Notes: generated by a model from the letters alone, not told the origin. Shown: positions 46,179 to 57,297, counted from the first letter of the stretch. The stretch: 64,000 nucleotides of DNA from Olleya sp. Bg11-27 (GCF_002831645.1 NZ_CP025117.1:3983001-4047000), one strand, 5' to 3'. A program made the numbers and translations.

Positions 46179-46795
46179 TATTTTCTAATAATTACATAAG
46201 CGTTTTTATGTCCAGGTACACAACCTTTAACAACAAGTAAGTTCTTTTCTGGAACTACTTTTAAAACTCTTAAATTTTCAACTTTAACTGAGTCTGTTCC
46301 CATTCTACCTGCCATACGCATTCCTTTGAATACTCTTGCAGGATAAGAAGCCGCTCCAATAGATCCTGGTGCTCTTAAACGGTTATGTTGACCGTGAGTA
46401 GCTTGACCTACACCCGCGAAACCATGACGTTTAACAACCCCTTGAAATCCTTTTCCTTTTGATGTACCTGATACATCAACAAATTCACCTTCAGCAAAAT
46501 GCTCAACAGTGATTGCATCACCTAACTTGTACTCCGCACCAAAACCTTTAAATTCGACCATTTTGCGTTTTACAGAAGTCCCTGCTTTCTTCACATGACC
46601 TAAGTCAGCTTTAGTAGCACTTTTTTCTGTCGCGTCATCGAAACCAAGTTGAACAGCACTATAACCGTCAACTTCTTCAGTTCTGACTTGGGTAACGATA
46701 CATGGTCCAGCTTCGATTACTGTACATGGCATATTCTTACCATTTTCATCGAAAATGCTGGTCATACCGATTTTTCTTCCAATTAACCCAGACAT
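46178..46795 (-). CDS. rplC: 50S ribosomal protein L3
   Basis: 205 residues. [20 protein letters not shown] at the start and [20 protein letters not shown] / [20 protein letters not shown] in the loop that reaches the peptidyl-transferase centre. Overlaps rplD by one base (TAATG). The 143-bp gap before it holds a hairpin. Confidence 0.98.
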   Translation of the reverse strand: MSGLIGRKIGMTSIFDENGKNMPCTVIEAGPCIVTQVRTEEVDGYSAVQLGFDDATEKSATKADLGHVKKAGTSVKRKMVEFKGFGAEYKLGDAITVEHFAEGEFVDVSGTSKGKGFQGVVKRHGFAGVGQATHGQHNRLRAPGSIGAASYPARVFKGMRMAGRMGTDSVKVENLRVLKVVPEKNLLVVKGCVPGHKNAYVIIRK

Positions 46796-46832
46796 AATTT
46801 TTATTTATTTGTTATTACTATTTATTAAAACA

Positions 46833-46859
46833 CAAGGCTGAAAATACGTTTCAGCCTTG
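46833..46859 (-). promoter_or_regulatory. Intercistronic hairpin between rpsJ and rplC
   Basis: A perfect 11-bp stem (CAAGGCTGAAA and its complement) with a 5-nt loop. On the minus strand it is followed by TGTTTTAATAAATAG, a weak T-tract. It sits in the largest gap (143 bp) of the S10 operon, 37 bp upstream of rplC. It is a candidate attenuator or processing site; this role is inference. Confidence 0.6.
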
Positions 46860-46938
46860 AATTGTATTTTAACCGTTTTTCCTTCGCACGCAGCTTAGGA
46901 CATGTTTCGCTTAATCAACGTTAAACGAATAAGTTTAC

Positions 46939-47244
46939 TTAAACTTTAATTTCTACCTCTACTCCACTTGGCAATTCAAGTTTCATCAAAGCGTCAATTG
47001 TTTTAGAAGATGAAGAGTAAATATCTAATAATCTCTTGTAAGAGCTTAATTGAAATTGTTCTCTTGACTTCTTATTAACGTGAGGTGAACGCAATACAGT
47101 GAAAATTTTCTTGTGTGTTGGTAATGGAATTGGTCCAGTTACAACAGCTCCTGTACTTTTTACTGTTTTTACAATCTTTTCAGCAGACTTGTCTACTAAG
47201 TTATGATCGTAAGACTTTAATTTTATTCTAATTTTTTGACTCAT
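46939..47244 (-). CDS. rpsJ: 30S ribosomal protein S10
   Basis: 101 residues. [40 protein letters not shown] and [19 protein letters not shown]. It also acts with NusB in antitermination. It follows fusA by 12 bp with no tuf gene between them. Confidence 0.98.
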   Translation of the reverse strand: MSQKIRIKLKSYDHNLVDKSAEKIVKTVKSTGAVVTGPIPLPTHKKIFTVLRSPHVNKKSREQFQLSSYKRLLDIYSSSSKTIDALMKLELPSGVEVEIKV

Positions 47245-47256
47245 TTTCTTAACTTT

Positions 47257-49383
47257 TTAAGATTGTTCTCCTTTAGCTGCTTTTATCACTTCTTCAGATA
47301 CATTTGAAGGTGTTTGAGCATAGTGTGAAAATTCCATTGTTGACGTTGCACGACCAGAAGATAATGTTCTTAAAGTTGTTACATAACCAAACATTTCTGA
47401 TAATGGCACGGTAGCTTTTATTGTCTTTGCACCAGCACGGTCACCCATACCTTCCATCATACCTCTTCTTCTATTTAAATCTCCTACAATATCACCCATG
47501 TTTTCTTCTGGCGTGATAACTTCTAGCTTCATAATAGGCTCCATGATTACAGCTTTTGCTGCTTTAGCACAGTTTTTAAATCCTAATTTAGCAGCTAATT
47601 CGAAAGATAATTGATCAGAATCCACATCATGGTAAGATCCGTCTCTTAAAGTAACTTTCATTGAATCAACTTCAAAACCTGCTAATGGTCCATTAACCAT
47701 CGCCATTTTAAATCCTTTTTCAATTGAAGGTATAAATTCCTTAGGAACGTTACCACCTTTAATTACAGATTCAAATTGAAGACCAATAACACCTTCATCA
47801 GCTGGTTCTACCGTAAATACAATATCAGCAAACTTACCACGACCACCAGATTGTTTCTTATAAACTTCTCTGTGATCTGCTACTGCAGTAATAGCTTCTT
47901 TATATTCAACTTGAGGTTGTCCTTGATTTACTTCAACATTAAACTCACGTCTTAAACGGTCTACAATAACATCTAGGTGAAGCTCACCCATTCCTGAAAT
48001 AATAGTCTGTCCTGAAGCTTCGTCTGAACGCACTGTAAATGTAGGATCTTCTTCAGCTAATTTAGCTAAGCCCATACCTAATTTATCAACATCTGCTTTA
48101 GTTTTTGGCTCAACCGCAATACCAATTACTGGATCAGGGAAATCCATCGATTCTAATACGATAGGATGATCTTGATCTGAAAGCGTATCTCCTGTTTTGA
48201 TTGACTTAAATCCAACAGCAGCTCCAATATCTCCAGCTTCTATATAATCAATTGCATTTTGCTTGTTTGCATGCATTTGGTAGATACGTGAGATACGTTC
48301 TTTTTTACCAGAACGGTTATTTAACACATAAGAACCAGCATCTAAACGACCAGAATAAGCTCTAAAAAATGCTAAACGACCCACGAAAGGATCTGTAGCA
48401 ATTTTAAATGCTAAGGCAGCAAAAGGCTCCTTAACACTTGGCTTACGAATTTCTTCTTTGTCAGTATCTGGGTTAATTCCAACAATACCTTCCTTATCCA
48501 TTGGAGAAGGCAAGTAACGACATACAGCATCTAATAAGAACTGAACACCTTTGTTTTTAAACGCAGAACCACAAATCATAGGAATAATTGCCATATCCAT
48601 TACAGCAGCTCTAAGTGCAGCATGCACCTCGTCTTCTGTAATAGAATTTTCATCTTCCATAAATTTCTCTAAAAGATTCTCATCATAACTTGCTACTTCT
48701 TCAATTAAAAGTGCACGATATTTACGAGCTTCCTCTTTCATATCCTCAGGAATTTCGATAACATCGAAAGTTGCCCCTTGAGTCTCATCATGCCATACAA
48801 TAGCACGATTCTTTACTAAATCTATAATACCTTTAAAATCCTCTTCGTCACCAATGTTTAAAACGATTGGCACCGCATTAGATTTTAACATATCTTTTAC
48901 TTGTTGACAAACACCTAAAAAGTCAGATCCTTGACGGTCCATTTTATTAACGAAACCAATTCTAGGCACTTTATAGTTATCAGCTAATCTCCAGTTAGTT
49001 TCAGATTGAGGCTCAACACCATCAACTGCACTAAATAAGAATACTAAACCATCCAATACACGTAAAGATCTATTTACTTCTACAGTAAAATCAACGTGAC
49101 CAGGAGTATCAATAATATTGAAGTGATATCCTTTTGTATCAGGAGTAGGCTCTGCGTTCTCTAATGGAAACTTCCATGTACAAGTTGTAGCTGCAGACGT
49201 AATAGTAATACCACGTTCTTGCTCTTGCTCCATCCAGTCCATTGTTGCAGCACCATCGTGTACTTCTCCAATTTTGTGTGAAACACCTGTATAATAAAGA
49301 ACACGCTCTGTTGTTGTTGTTTTACCAGCATCAATATGAGCAGCAATTCCAATATTTCTTGTATATTTTAAATCTCTAGCCAT
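47257..49383 (-). CDS. fusA: Elongation factor G
   Basis: 708 residues. The G domain has [40 protein letters not shown] and [12 protein letters not shown]. Domains II to V follow, including [20 protein letters not shown] and [19 protein letters not shown]. Catalyses GTP-dependent translocation. It follows rpsG by 6 bp in the str operon. Confidence 0.98.
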   Translation of the reverse strand: MARDLKYTRNIGIAAHIDAGKTTTTERVLYYTGVSHKIGEVHDGAATMDWMEQEQERGITITSAATTCTWKFPLENAEPTPDTKGYHFNIIDTPGHVDFTVEVNRSLRVLDGLVFLFSAVDGVEPQSETNWRLADNYKVPRIGFVNKMDRQGSDFLGVCQQVKDMLKSNAVPIVLNIGDEEDFKGIIDLVKNRAIVWHDETQGATFDVIEIPEDMKEEARKYRALLIEEVASYDENLLEKFMEDENSITEDEVHAALRAAVMDMAIIPMICGSAFKNKGVQFLLDAVCRYLPSPMDKEGIVGINPDTDKEEIRKPSVKEPFAALAFKIATDPFVGRLAFFRAYSGRLDAGSYVLNNRSGKKERISRIYQMHANKQNAIDYIEAGDIGAAVGFKSIKTGDTLSDQDHPIVLESMDFPDPVIGIAVEPKTKADVDKLGMGLAKLAEEDPTFTVRSDEASGQTIISGMGELHLDVIVDRLRREFNVEVNQGQPQVEYKEAITAVADHREVYKKQSGGRGKFADIVFTVEPADEGVIGLQFESVIKGGNVPKEFIPSIEKGFKMAMVNGPLAGFEVDSMKVTLRDGSYHDVDSDQLSFELAAKLGFKNCAKAAKAVIMEPIMKLEVITPEENMGDIVGDLNRRRGMMEGMGDRAGAKTIKATVPLSEMFGYVTTLRTLSSGRATSTMEFSHYAQTPSNVSEEVIKAAKGEQS

Positions 49384-49389
49384 GTCTTA

Positions 49390-49866
49390 TTAAAATCTAA
49401 AGTGAGAGAATGCCTTGTTTGCCTCAGCCATCTTGTGAGTATCCGTACGTTTTTTAACTGCTGCTCCTTCTTCTTTAGCTGCTGCTAAAATCTCTGAAGC
49501 CAAACGTAATGCCATAGATTTCTCATTTCTCTTACGAGAAAAACTGATCAACCATTTCATTGCAGTAGACACCTTACGGTCTGCACGTATTGGATTAGGT
49601 ATTTGAAATGTAGCTCCACCTACTCTACGACTACGTACTTCTACGTGAGGCATAACATTAGATAATGCTTCTTTCCAAATCTCTAAAGCTGTTTTTTCTT
49701 CATCTGTTTTCTTTGTCTCTACAATGTCAATTGCATCATAAAATACTTTGAAAGCCACAGACTTCTTTCCGTCCCACATCATCATATTAACAAATCTAGT
49801 TACTAACTGATCGTTAAATCGAGGATCCGGTAAAAGCGGTCTTTTTTTTGCTGCTCTTTTTCTCAT
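49390..49866 (-). CDS. rpsG: 30S ribosomal protein S7
   Basis: 158 residues. [40 protein letters not shown] and [21 protein letters not shown] primary binder of the 16S 3' domain; in other bacteria it represses the str operon. 21 bp after rpsL. Confidence 0.98.
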   Translation of the reverse strand: MRKRAAKKRPLLPDPRFNDQLVTRFVNMMMWDGKKSVAFKVFYDAIDIVETKKTDEEKTALEIWKEALSNVMPHVEVRSRRVGGATFQIPNPIRADRKVSTAMKWLISFSRKRNEKSMALRLASEILAAAKEEGAAVKKRTDTHKMAEANKAFSHFRF

Positions 49867-49887
49867 GTCTTCTTCTTAAGTTTTTAA

Positions 49888-50262
49888 TTAACTTTTAGGG
49901 CGTTTTGCACCATACTTAGATCTACGTTGTGTTCTACCTGCAACACCTGCTGTGTCTAAAGCACCACGAACGATGTGATATCTAACTCCTGGTAAATCTT
50001 TTACCCTTCCACCTCTAACCAATACTATCGAGTGCTCTTGTAAATTGTGACCTTCTCCACCGATGTATGCATTTACTTCGTTACCGTTTGTCAAACGAAC
50101 CCTTGCTACCTTACGCATTGCTGAGTTAGGTTTTTTAGGTGTCGTTGTATAAACACGAGTACACACACCACGTCTTTGAGGACACGAATCTAAAGCAGCC
50201 GATTTACTCTTCTTGGTTATTTTGGCTCTTCCTTTTCGTACTAATTGTGAAATTGTTGGCAT
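49888..50262 (-). CDS. rpsL: 30S ribosomal protein S12
   Basis: 124 residues from [20 protein letters not shown]. The frame is open 22 codons further upstream, but that part lies in the leader and shows no S12 homology. Streptomycin-related residues are wild type: Lys43 in [13 protein letters not shown] and the Lys and Asp of [13 protein letters not shown]. First gene of the whole str-S10-spc-alpha cluster. Confidence 0.98.
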   Translation of the reverse strand: MPTISQLVRKGRAKITKKSKSAALDSCPQRRGVCTRVYTTTPKKPNSAMRKVARVRLTNGNEVNAYIGGEGHNLQEHSIVLVRGGRVKDLPGVRYHIVRGALDTAGVAGRTQRRSKYGAKRPKS

Positions 50263-50306
50263 ATAATTCTGATATAATTTTATGTTACCTCTCTCTAAGA
50301 GGGGTG

Positions 50307-50337
50307 CAAATGTAGTGATTAAATTCAAGTAATCAAA
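50307..50337 (-). promoter_or_regulatory. Promoter of the ribosomal supercluster
   Basis: On the minus strand TTTG (50337-50334), 19 bp spacer, then TACATTTG (50314-50307). This is a full match to the Bacteroidota consensus TTTG-N19-TAnnTTTG. A short stem CCTCT/AGAGG (50288-50302) follows in the leader before rpsL. Confidence 0.85.
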
Positions 50338-50416
50338 TCATAATGCATTAATTTTCAACAGAATTTAAAATTATTTTTATAGCACATATAAATTAGTTAC
50401 TTTTTTACGTTAGTTA

Positions 50417-50424
50417 TACTTTTG
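50417..50424 (+). promoter_or_regulatory. Putative -7 element of the Omp85-type gene
   Basis: TACTTTTG matches TAnnTTTG, 18 bp upstream of the TTG start of the next gene. The divergent rpsL promoter is about 80 bp away. No exact -33 TTG. Confidence 0.5.
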
Positions 50425-50442
50425 ACACTTAATTAGACAAAC

Positions 50443-52137
50443 TTGCATTTTAAAAACTACATTACTGCTCTTGCGCTACTCCTTTTTTCGCACACAATTT
50501 GGTGTCAAGATTTACAACTCCGAATAACTGGTCTCAGCCCTGAAGAAAACGAAGCACTCTCTGATTACAATTATGACGTCACACATTCTTCATTTGAAAC
50601 TTTAAAACAACATGTGTTTTCCTTTCAAAAACAACTAGCCAAAAATGGCTACACAAACAATGAATTGATTTCACTAAAATTGGTGCAAGACTCGCTTTAT
50701 CTCGCTCAAATTCATTTAAAAAATAAGATTGAAAAAACACTCGTATATATAGACCCTCTTTTATTTACAAAAACTTACTTTTCAAAACTCCCCTTACCCG
50801 AAATAAAAAACGACTCTATCTCTATTCCTTATAATAAATTAGAACACGAACTTACCTTATATAACAAAATCATAAGCGCCTCAGGATTCCCCTTTTCCTC
50901 TGTCCAACTTATTGAGATAAAACAAAAAAACAGCACAACGCTTTCGGCTAAATTAATTATCTCAACACAGAATCAAAAAAGAAACTTAAATAAGATAACA
51001 CTAAAAGGATACGAAAAATTCCCAAAATCATTCCTAAAACGCTACTTAAAAATCAAACCCAATACCGTATTTGATATTGAATCCATAAACAAAAAACTAT
51101 TAACTTTAAATAATTTAAGCTTTACAAGACAAACTAAAAGTCCTGAGGTTTTATTTACTAAAGATTCTACGCAACTCTATTTATATTTAGAAAAAAATAC
51201 AAGTAACAATTTTGATGGCTTCATTGGTTTTAGTACTGACAAAAACACCAATAAAATTGAATTTAATGGCTACTTGAATTTAGTTTTAGTGAACAACTTA
51301 AATTACGGAGAAAGTCTATCTCTAGACTACAAAAGCGATGAAAGCGGACAGAAGAATTTAAATTTAATTGCTAACCTTCCTTATTTATTCGGTTCTCCTC
51401 TAGGACTAGAAACAATCCTAAATATAACAAAAAGAGATTCCTCCTTTATTACAACAAAACAGAAGACAAATTTGTACTATCAACTCAATGATAAAACCAC
51501 TTTATACGGAGGAATTGAAACTATAGAATCTAGTAATATCTCCAATATAGATTTAATTAATGTAATTGACTACAAGTCTACATTTTACACATTTAAATAT
51601 CAATATTTGCGGCTTCAAAATAACGAAAAACTATTTCCAACTAAATCACAAGTAAAAATAGAATTAGGATTAGGTAATAGAAAAACCTTTTTTGGAAATG
51701 AAAACCAAAATACAATCAATTTAAATGCAAGTCATATTTTTAATCTGAATAACAAAAACAGTATTTACATTAACAATAAAATACAAATAATACACTCCGA
51801 AAATTATCTAGAAAATGAACTTTTTACATTTGGAGGGATTAATAGCATCAGAGGATTTGCTGAAAATAGTTTAACCGCTAACAACATAATTACTATAAAC
51901 ACAGAATACAGATATAAACTTAGTAGTACCATATATGTAAATTCCGTGATTGATTTGGCTCATTTTAAAAACAACATATATAATCAAAAAGAGACCCTTT
52001 ACGGTTTTGGTTTAGGAGTTGGAATACTAACAAAAGGCGGTTTACTACGTTTTATATATGCCAATGGAAAAAATCAAACTGAGACTTTTAATTTCTCAAA
52101 TTCCAAAATACATCTTAGCTTAAAAGCTGTTTTCTAA
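50443..52137 (+). CDS. Omp85/BamA-type outer-membrane protein
   Basis: A 564-residue protein with a signal peptide (about 1-21, ALALLLFSHTIWCQ) and a TTG start. The middle part (about 170-225; KRNLNKITLKGYEKFPKSFL, LKIKPNTVFDIESINKKL) resembles a POTRA domain. The C-terminal half is a beta barrel with FGGINSIRGFAENSL, matching the conserved GG-x-xSIRGF motif of Omp85 proteins, and ends in an aromatic residue (AVF). It is smaller than BamA, so a TamA-like or lineage-specific transporter is likely. Partner unknown. Confidence 0.8.
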   Translation: MHFKNYITALALLLFSHTIWCQDLQLRITGLSPEENEALSDYNYDVTHSSFETLKQHVFSFQKQLAKNGYTNNELISLKLVQDSLYLAQIHLKNKIEKTLVYIDPLLFTKTYFSKLPLPEIKNDSISIPYNKLEHELTLYNKIISASGFPFSSVQLIEIKQKNSTTLSAKLIISTQNQKRNLNKITLKGYEKFPKSFLKRYLKIKPNTVFDIESINKKLLTLNNLSFTRQTKSPEVLFTKDSTQLYLYLEKNTSNNFDGFIGFSTDKNTNKIEFNGYLNLVLVNNLNYGESLSLDYKSDESGQKNLNLIANLPYLFGSPLGLETILNITKRDSSFITTKQKTNLYYQLNDKTTLYGGIETIESSNISNIDLINVIDYKSTFYTFKYQYLRLQNNEKLFPTKSQVKIELGLGNRKTFFGNENQNTINLNASHIFNLNNKNSIYINNKIQIIHSENYLENELFTFGGINSIRGFAENSLTANNIITINTEYRYKLSSTIYVNSVIDLAHFKNNIYNQKETLYGFGLGVGILTKGGLLRFIYANGKNQTETFNFSNSKIHLSLKAVF

Positions 52138-52195
52138 AAAAACAAAATCACTTTTGCGATATGTTAAATAAATATTAAAAAAAACTGCATAATTA

Positions 52196-52226
52196 TTGTT
52201 TTATTAACAAATTATATGGATTTTTG
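52196..52226 (+). promoter_or_regulatory. SusC promoter 1 (TTG-N20-GATTTTTG)
   Basis: TTG (52196-52198), 20 bp, then GATTTTTG (52219-52226), followed by AGACTAATTTA. The same arrangement with the same G in place of T occurs upstream of the second susC gene. Neighbouring bases GTTTTATTAA and AGACTAATT are shared too. Confidence 0.6.
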
Positions 52227-52251
52227 GTAGAGACTAATTTAATATATTAAT

Positions 52252-55200
52252 ATGAAAACAAATTTAAATCGAATTTTAACACTGTTTCTAGTGATGGTAG
52301 CCAGTCTATCATACGCTCAGGAACGAACAATCTCAGGAATGATTTCTGATGAAAACGGACTACCGCTGCCCTCTGCGACGATTGTTATTAAAGGAACCTC
52401 TATTGGTAGCACGTCAGATTTCGATGGAAAATATTCTATTCAAGCTAGTACCGGTCAAGTTTTAAACTTTAGCTATGTAGGTTATGATTCTGTTGAAAAA
52501 TCAGTTGGAACCTCTAGCTCTCTTAATGTTATCTTACAGCCTGGTAACAGTTTAGACGAAGTTGTTGTAACAGCATTAGGGATTAAAAGAGAAAAGAAAA
52601 GCTTAGGTTATGCTACTCAAGAAGTAGATGGAGAAGCTGTTTCTAAAGTAAAGAGCTCAAATTTTGTAAATTCCTTATCTGGAAAAGTTGCAGGATTAGA
52701 TATTAAAAGCTCAGGAACATTAGGTGGATCAACCAATGTTGTAATTAGAGGTAGCAATTCTATTTCAGGAAACAACCAAGCACTTTTTGTTGTTGATGGG
52801 GTGCCAATTAGCAACAGTAACACAAATACCGCAGCACAACAGTCCGGTGGAGGTGGTTACGATTATGGTAATGCATCCTCCGATGTAAATCCCGACGACA
52901 TTGAAACTATAAACGTTTTAAAAGGTGCAGCAGCAACAGCACTATATGGTTCAAGAGGTATGCATGGTGCTGTTATTATCACTACTAAAAAAGGAAAAAC
53001 TAAAAAAGGAATTGGAGTAACAATTAGCTCAAGTGTAATGCTGGGAAGCGCTGACAAAGAAACATTACCGCAATACCAAGATAAATACGGTGCGGGTTAT
53101 GGAGCATATTACGATGATCCAACTGGGAATTTTTTCTATGAGGACCTTGACGGAGATGGTAATCCCGATTTAATAACTCCAACAACAGAAGATGCCTCGT
53201 ATGGTGCTGCTTTTGATCCAAATCTATTAGTTTTTCAATGGGATAATTTATATCCACAACTTGAAGGTTATGGACAAGCTTCTCCATGGGTAGCTGGAGA
53301 AAATGACCCTAATTATGTTTGGGGTACTTCAGGTACATTTGTTAATTCTGTAGGTTTAGATGGTTCTAGTGACACTAGCTCTTTTAGATTAGGTTACACC
53401 AACATGCTACAAGAAGGAAACTTACCAAATAGTGAAATAAAAAGAAACTCTATTACCTTTAGTGGTTCAAACGATTTTTCAGACAAATTAACTGCCACAA
53501 CTAATTTTACTTACACAAAAACGAGTGGAAAAGGTCGTTATGGTACAGGTTATGACTCTAATAACGTAATGCAACAATTTAGACAATGGTGGCAAACTAA
53601 CGTTGATCTTAGAGCTCAGAAAAACGCCTATTTCTCCACAGGAGAAAACATAACCTGGAATACTAGTAGTCCAACAGACTTATCTCCAATATATTCTGAC
53701 AATCCGTATTGGACGTTTTATGAAAACTATGAAACAGATTCTAGAAATAGATACTTTGGTAATGTCGCTTTAAACTATGAGATAAATGATTGGTTAAGTT
53801 TTATGGGAAGATTTGCTTATGATACTTACACAGAATTGCAAGAAGAAAGAACCAACGTTGGAAGTGCAAACGTCTCAAAATACTCTAGATTTAATAATCA
53901 AGTAGCAGAATATAACTACGATTTATTTTTAAATTTCAATAGAGATCTCAACGAAAAATTAAATCTTGATGGAAACGTTGGATTCAACTTAAGAAGACAA
54001 ACATGGGAATCAATTAGAGCTGAAACAAATGGAGGTTTAGGTATCCCTGGTTTATACTCTTTGACAAACTCTGTAAGCCCTATTATAGCTCCAATTGAAT
54101 ATAGCGCAAAAAAAATGGTAGATGGAATGTTTGCTAGAGCTAGTTTAGGATATGATGGATTTGCTTTTATTGAAGGTACCTACAGAAGAGATCGCTCTTC
54201 AGCATTACCTGTAGATAATAACACGTATGGTTACTACTCCGTTTCTGGAAGTTTAGTGTTTTCAAAATTTATAAAAACAGACTGGTTATCATTTGGTAAA
54301 TTAAGAGCAAACTATGCAGAAGTTGGTGATGACACTGGCCCATACAGAGTATATAATACTTATGGTATTTCAGCTCCTTTCGACGGATCTGGTATAGCGT
54401 CAAATCCTTCTGCTTTAAACAATTTAGAGCTAAAACCTCAAAGACAAAACTCTTATGAATTTGGACTAGAAATGGCGGTTTTAAATAGAAGAGCCGGTTT
54501 AGATCTTGCTTATTATAATACTACAACAGAAGATCAAATTGTAAATGTACCAGGTTCAGCATCTACAGGTTATGCTTCTCGCTGGGAAAATGCTGGTACT
54601 ATTGAAAATAAAGGTATTGAAGTACAACTGTACGGAACACCTATTAAAACAGATGATTTTAATTGGAACATCTCAGTTAACTGGTCTAAAAATGAAAATG
54701 AAGTACTTGAATTACGTGATGGAATAGAAAACCTACAAATAGCAAGCTTACAAGGTGGAGTTTCTATTAATGCAACACCTGGAGAACCTTATGGAACTAT
54801 AAGGGGTACAAATTATATATACCAAGATGGTGAAAAGGTAATTGGAGCAGATGGATATTACTTAATATCTGATACATCTAACGAAATCATAGGAAACGTT
54901 AATCCTGACTGGAAAGCTGGTATCAATAATACAATTACTTATAAAAACATTAGCTTAAATTTCTTAGTTGACATACAGCAAGGAGGAGACATCTTTTCTT
55001 TAGATACATGGTACGGTTACGCAACTGGTTTATATGATTTTACTGCTGGTTTAAATGACCTAGGAAATCCCGTTAGAAACCCAGTAACAACTGGAAATGA
55101 TAGTGGAGGTGTAATACTCCCTGGAGTTCAAGCTGACGGAACACCTAACACCGTTCGTGCATCAGCAACAACTTACCGTAACCCTTGGGGATATGCTAAA

Positions 55201-55470
55201 AATCCAAATGCAGCGCACGTCTATGATGCATCTTATGTAAAACTTAGAGAATTAAGTTTAACTTATAAACTAGGTGAGAAAACATTACAAAATTTACCAT
55301 TTACTAATGCTTCTTTATCTATAATTGGAAGAAACTTGTGGATTATCCACAAAAATTTACCCTATTCAGATCCTGAAGCAGGTTTGAGTTCTGGAAACGT
55401 TCAAGGTTATCAATCTGGAGCCTATCCTTCAATTAGAGAAATAGGAGCAAGTTTAAAACTACAATTTTAA
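52252..55470 (+). CDS. SusC/RagA-family TonB-linked outer-membrane protein 1
   Basis: A 1072-residue transporter. Signal peptide 1-23, then a carboxypeptidase-regulatory-like beta domain (about 25-100; SGMISDENGLPLPSATIVIK, LNFSYVGYDSVEK). The TonB box region (DEVVVTALGIKREKKSLGYA) precedes the plug (NSLSGKVAGLDI, VVIRGSNSI, VLKGAAATALYGSRG) and a large barrel ending in KLQF. It partners with the SusD-like protein encoded 10 bp downstream to import a nutrient. The substrate is unknown; no glycoside hydrolase or regulator is adjacent. Confidence 0.95.
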   Translation: MKTNLNRILTLFLVMVASLSYAQERTISGMISDENGLPLPSATIVIKGTSIGSTSDFDGKYSIQASTGQVLNFSYVGYDSVEKSVGTSSSLNVILQPGNSLDEVVVTALGIKREKKSLGYATQEVDGEAVSKVKSSNFVNSLSGKVAGLDIKSSGTLGGSTNVVIRGSNSISGNNQALFVVDGVPISNSNTNTAAQQSGGGGYDYGNASSDVNPDDIETINVLKGAAATALYGSRGMHGAVIITTKKGKTKKGIGVTISSSVMLGSADKETLPQYQDKYGAGYGAYYDDPTGNFFYEDLDGDGNPDLITPTTEDASYGAAFDPNLLVFQWDNLYPQLEGYGQASPWVAGENDPNYVWGTSGTFVNSVGLDGSSDTSSFRLGYTNMLQEGNLPNSEIKRNSITFSGSNDFSDKLTATTNFTYTKTSGKGRYGTGYDSNNVMQQFRQWWQTNVDLRAQKNAYFSTGENITWNTSSPTDLSPIYSDNPYWTFYENYETDSRNRYFGNVALNYEINDWLSFMGRFAYDTYTELQEERTNVGSANVSKYSRFNNQVAEYNYDLFLNFNRDLNEKLNLDGNVGFNLRRQTWESIRAETNGGLGIPGLYSLTNSVSPIIAPIEYSAKKMVDGMFARASLGYDGFAFIEGTYRRDRSSALPVDNNTYGYYSVSGSLVFSKFIKTDWLSFGKLRANYAEVGDDTGPYRVYNTYGISAPFDGSGIASNPSALNNLELKPQRQNSYEFGLEMAVLNRRAGLDLAYYNTTTEDQIVNVPGSASTGYASRWENAGTIENKGIEVQLYGTPIKTDDFNWNISVNWSKNENEVLELRDGIENLQIASLQGGVSINATPGEPYGTIRGTNYIYQDGEKVIGADGYYLISDTSNEIIGNVNPDWKAGINNTITYKNISLNFLVDIQQGGDIFSLDTWYGYATGLYDFTAGLNDLGNPVRNPVTTGNDSGGVILPGVQADGTPNTVRASATTYRNPWGYAKNPNAAHVYDASYVKLRELSLTYKLGEKTLQNLPFTNASLSIIGRNLWIIHKNLPYSDPEAGLSSGNVQGYQSGAYPSIREIGASLKLQF

Positions 55471-55480
55471 TTACAGCATT

Positions 55481-56941
55481 ATGAAAAAAATAATAATACC
55501 AATACTTAGTTTAATCTTACTATCCTCTTGCATGAGTGATGATCGGTATGACGAACTAAATCAAGATCCTAAAAACCCAAAAGTGGTTACTGAGGATGTC
55601 CTTTTCACTGCGGCAACTAAAAGTTTAGTTGACCAAATGTCAAGCACCAACGTCAATAATAATGTGTTTAAATTATTAGCACAATACTTTACACAAGTAA
55701 CATATATTGATGAATCTAATTATGACTTCAACACCAGAAGTATAACCGATAGCCATTGGTCAGAAATGTATAGAGATGTACTTTTTGATCTAAAAGATGC
55801 TAAAAGTAAAGTAATATCCAATGTTGAACTTACTCCTTCTGAAAAAAATGGACGTTTAGCTCAAATTGAAGTATTAGCTATTTACACATGGCAGCAATTA
55901 GTCGATACTTTTGGTGACATCCCATATACACAAGCCTTAGATATAGCACAATATCCACTACCAAAATATGATGATGCTGGATCTATAATTTATCCAGATC
56001 TAATTAATAGATTGGATGCTATAATTTCAGATTTTGATACCACTACTGGTTTTGGTTACAACCCAATAATAGGTGATGTAGCCGACAGACTATACGACGG
56101 AGATATGGCAAGTTGGAAAAAATTCGCTAATTCTTTAAAACTTAGAATAGGAATCCGTTTATCTGACATCAACCCTACGTTATCACAATCTACCGTTGAG
56201 TCAGCAGTAAGCGCTGGCGTTTTCACCTCTAATGCAGATAATGCAACATTCAATTATTTAAGTGCAACACCTAACACTAATCCATTATGGGTTGATTTGG
56301 TTCAGTCTGGTCGTAAAGATTTTGTTGGCGCCAACACAATAGTAGATATTATGAACACACTAGATGATCCTAGGAGAAATAATTACTTTAAAGAAAATTT
56401 AGGAGTAGGAATTTTTCAAGGTGGTATTTATGGCGACTCTAATAGTTTTACAGGAAACTCGCAACTAGGAGCACTACTTCACGAAGCCACCTTCGCTGGA
56501 GTTTTAATGGATTATAGTGAAGTCTCTTTTTACTTAGCAGAAGCAGCAGAACAAAACTTCAATGTTGGAGGACCTGCAGCCACTTTTTATGCTAATGGTA
56601 TTTCAGCATCAATAGAATACTGGGGAGGAACTGCAGCTGATGCTGCTACCTACCTAGCGACCCCATCGGTAGCATACGCTACAGCAACTGGTACTTGGAG
56701 AGAAAAAATTGGAACTCAATTTTGGTTAGCCATGTATAACAGAGGTTTTGAAGGATGGACCGTTTGGAGAAAATTTGATGCTCCTACAATGAACATACCT
56801 GTCGAAGAAGGATTACCAGTACCTTTAAGATATACTTACCCAGTTGACGAGCAAAATTTAAATCAAACAAACTGGTCTGCTGCATCTGCAGCCATTGGCG
56901 GAGACACCCAAATAACAAAATTATTTTGGGATATAAACTAA
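55481..56941 (+). CDS. SusD/RagB-family lipoprotein 1 (SusD-like_2 type)
   Basis: A 486-residue surface lipoprotein, lipobox LLSSC (Cys17). The sequence NQDPKNPKVVTEDVLFTAAT near the N-terminus and the helical TPR-like core are typical of the SusD-like_2 subgroup, as is YNRGFEGWTVWRKFD near the C-terminus. It caps the SusC barrel and binds substrate. A terminator follows. Confidence 0.93.
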   Translation: MKKIIIPILSLILLSSCMSDDRYDELNQDPKNPKVVTEDVLFTAATKSLVDQMSSTNVNNNVFKLLAQYFTQVTYIDESNYDFNTRSITDSHWSEMYRDVLFDLKDAKSKVISNVELTPSEKNGRLAQIEVLAIYTWQQLVDTFGDIPYTQALDIAQYPLPKYDDAGSIIYPDLINRLDAIISDFDTTTGFGYNPIIGDVADRLYDGDMASWKKFANSLKLRIGIRLSDINPTLSQSTVESAVSAGVFTSNADNATFNYLSATPNTNPLWVDLVQSGRKDFVGANTIVDIMNTLDDPRRNNYFKENLGVGIFQGGIYGDSNSFTGNSQLGALLHEATFAGVLMDYSEVSFYLAEAAEQNFNVGGPAATFYANGISASIEYWGGTAADAATYLATPSVAYATATGTWREKIGTQFWLAMYNRGFEGWTVWRKFDAPTMNIPVEEGLPVPLRYTYPVDEQNLNQTNWSAASAAIGGDTQITKLFWDIN

Positions 56942-56961
56942 CCATTCTTCACTAAAATTAC

Positions 56962-56998
56962 AAAACCTCATAAGTTAAACTTTATGAGGTTTTTTTTT
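56962..56998 (+). terminator. Terminator of the first susCD pair
   Basis: AAAACCTCATAA pairs with TTATGAGGTTTT, followed by a run of nine T. Confidence 0.9.
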
Positions 56999-57297
56999 AG
57001 TAAAATAAAATTATGAATACAAACAACTTTTGATTCAACAAATATCTTCTTATACCCCTCCTACTACCCAAGTAAAAGAGTACAGCATGAAAGAAAAAAT
57101 TAACAAATATTTAGCATTATAGCTTAACAATCAAAATCTTATGTTTATTCCAAAAAAAATAATAAAAAACAAATAAAAATAAAAATCATAAAATTTACAT
57201 CCCGTTGGACCTGAAACATAGTATTAAATATATAGAAACACATTAAGTAAAACGTTGCGTAATTCCTTCCTCTAAATCAAATATTATGACAAAAAAG
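56999..57297. other. Gene-free AT-rich leader between the two susCD loci
   Basis: About 300 bp without an open frame of note. It contains a long A/T-rich part around 57150-57190 and the less common CCCGTTGGACC at about 57202. It may be a regulatory leader of the second susC; nothing more specific is visible. Confidence 0.4.

Noticed and set aside
46796-46938. Missing tuf gene in the fusA-rpsJ interval as a deletion
   Set aside because: tuf is usually located elsewhere in Bacteroidota genomes, so its absence here is normal for the lineage.
50263-50328. Longer rpsL start adding 22 residues
   Set aside because: The extra residues show no S12 homology and lie in the leader just after the promoter; [11 protein letters not shown] is the universal start.
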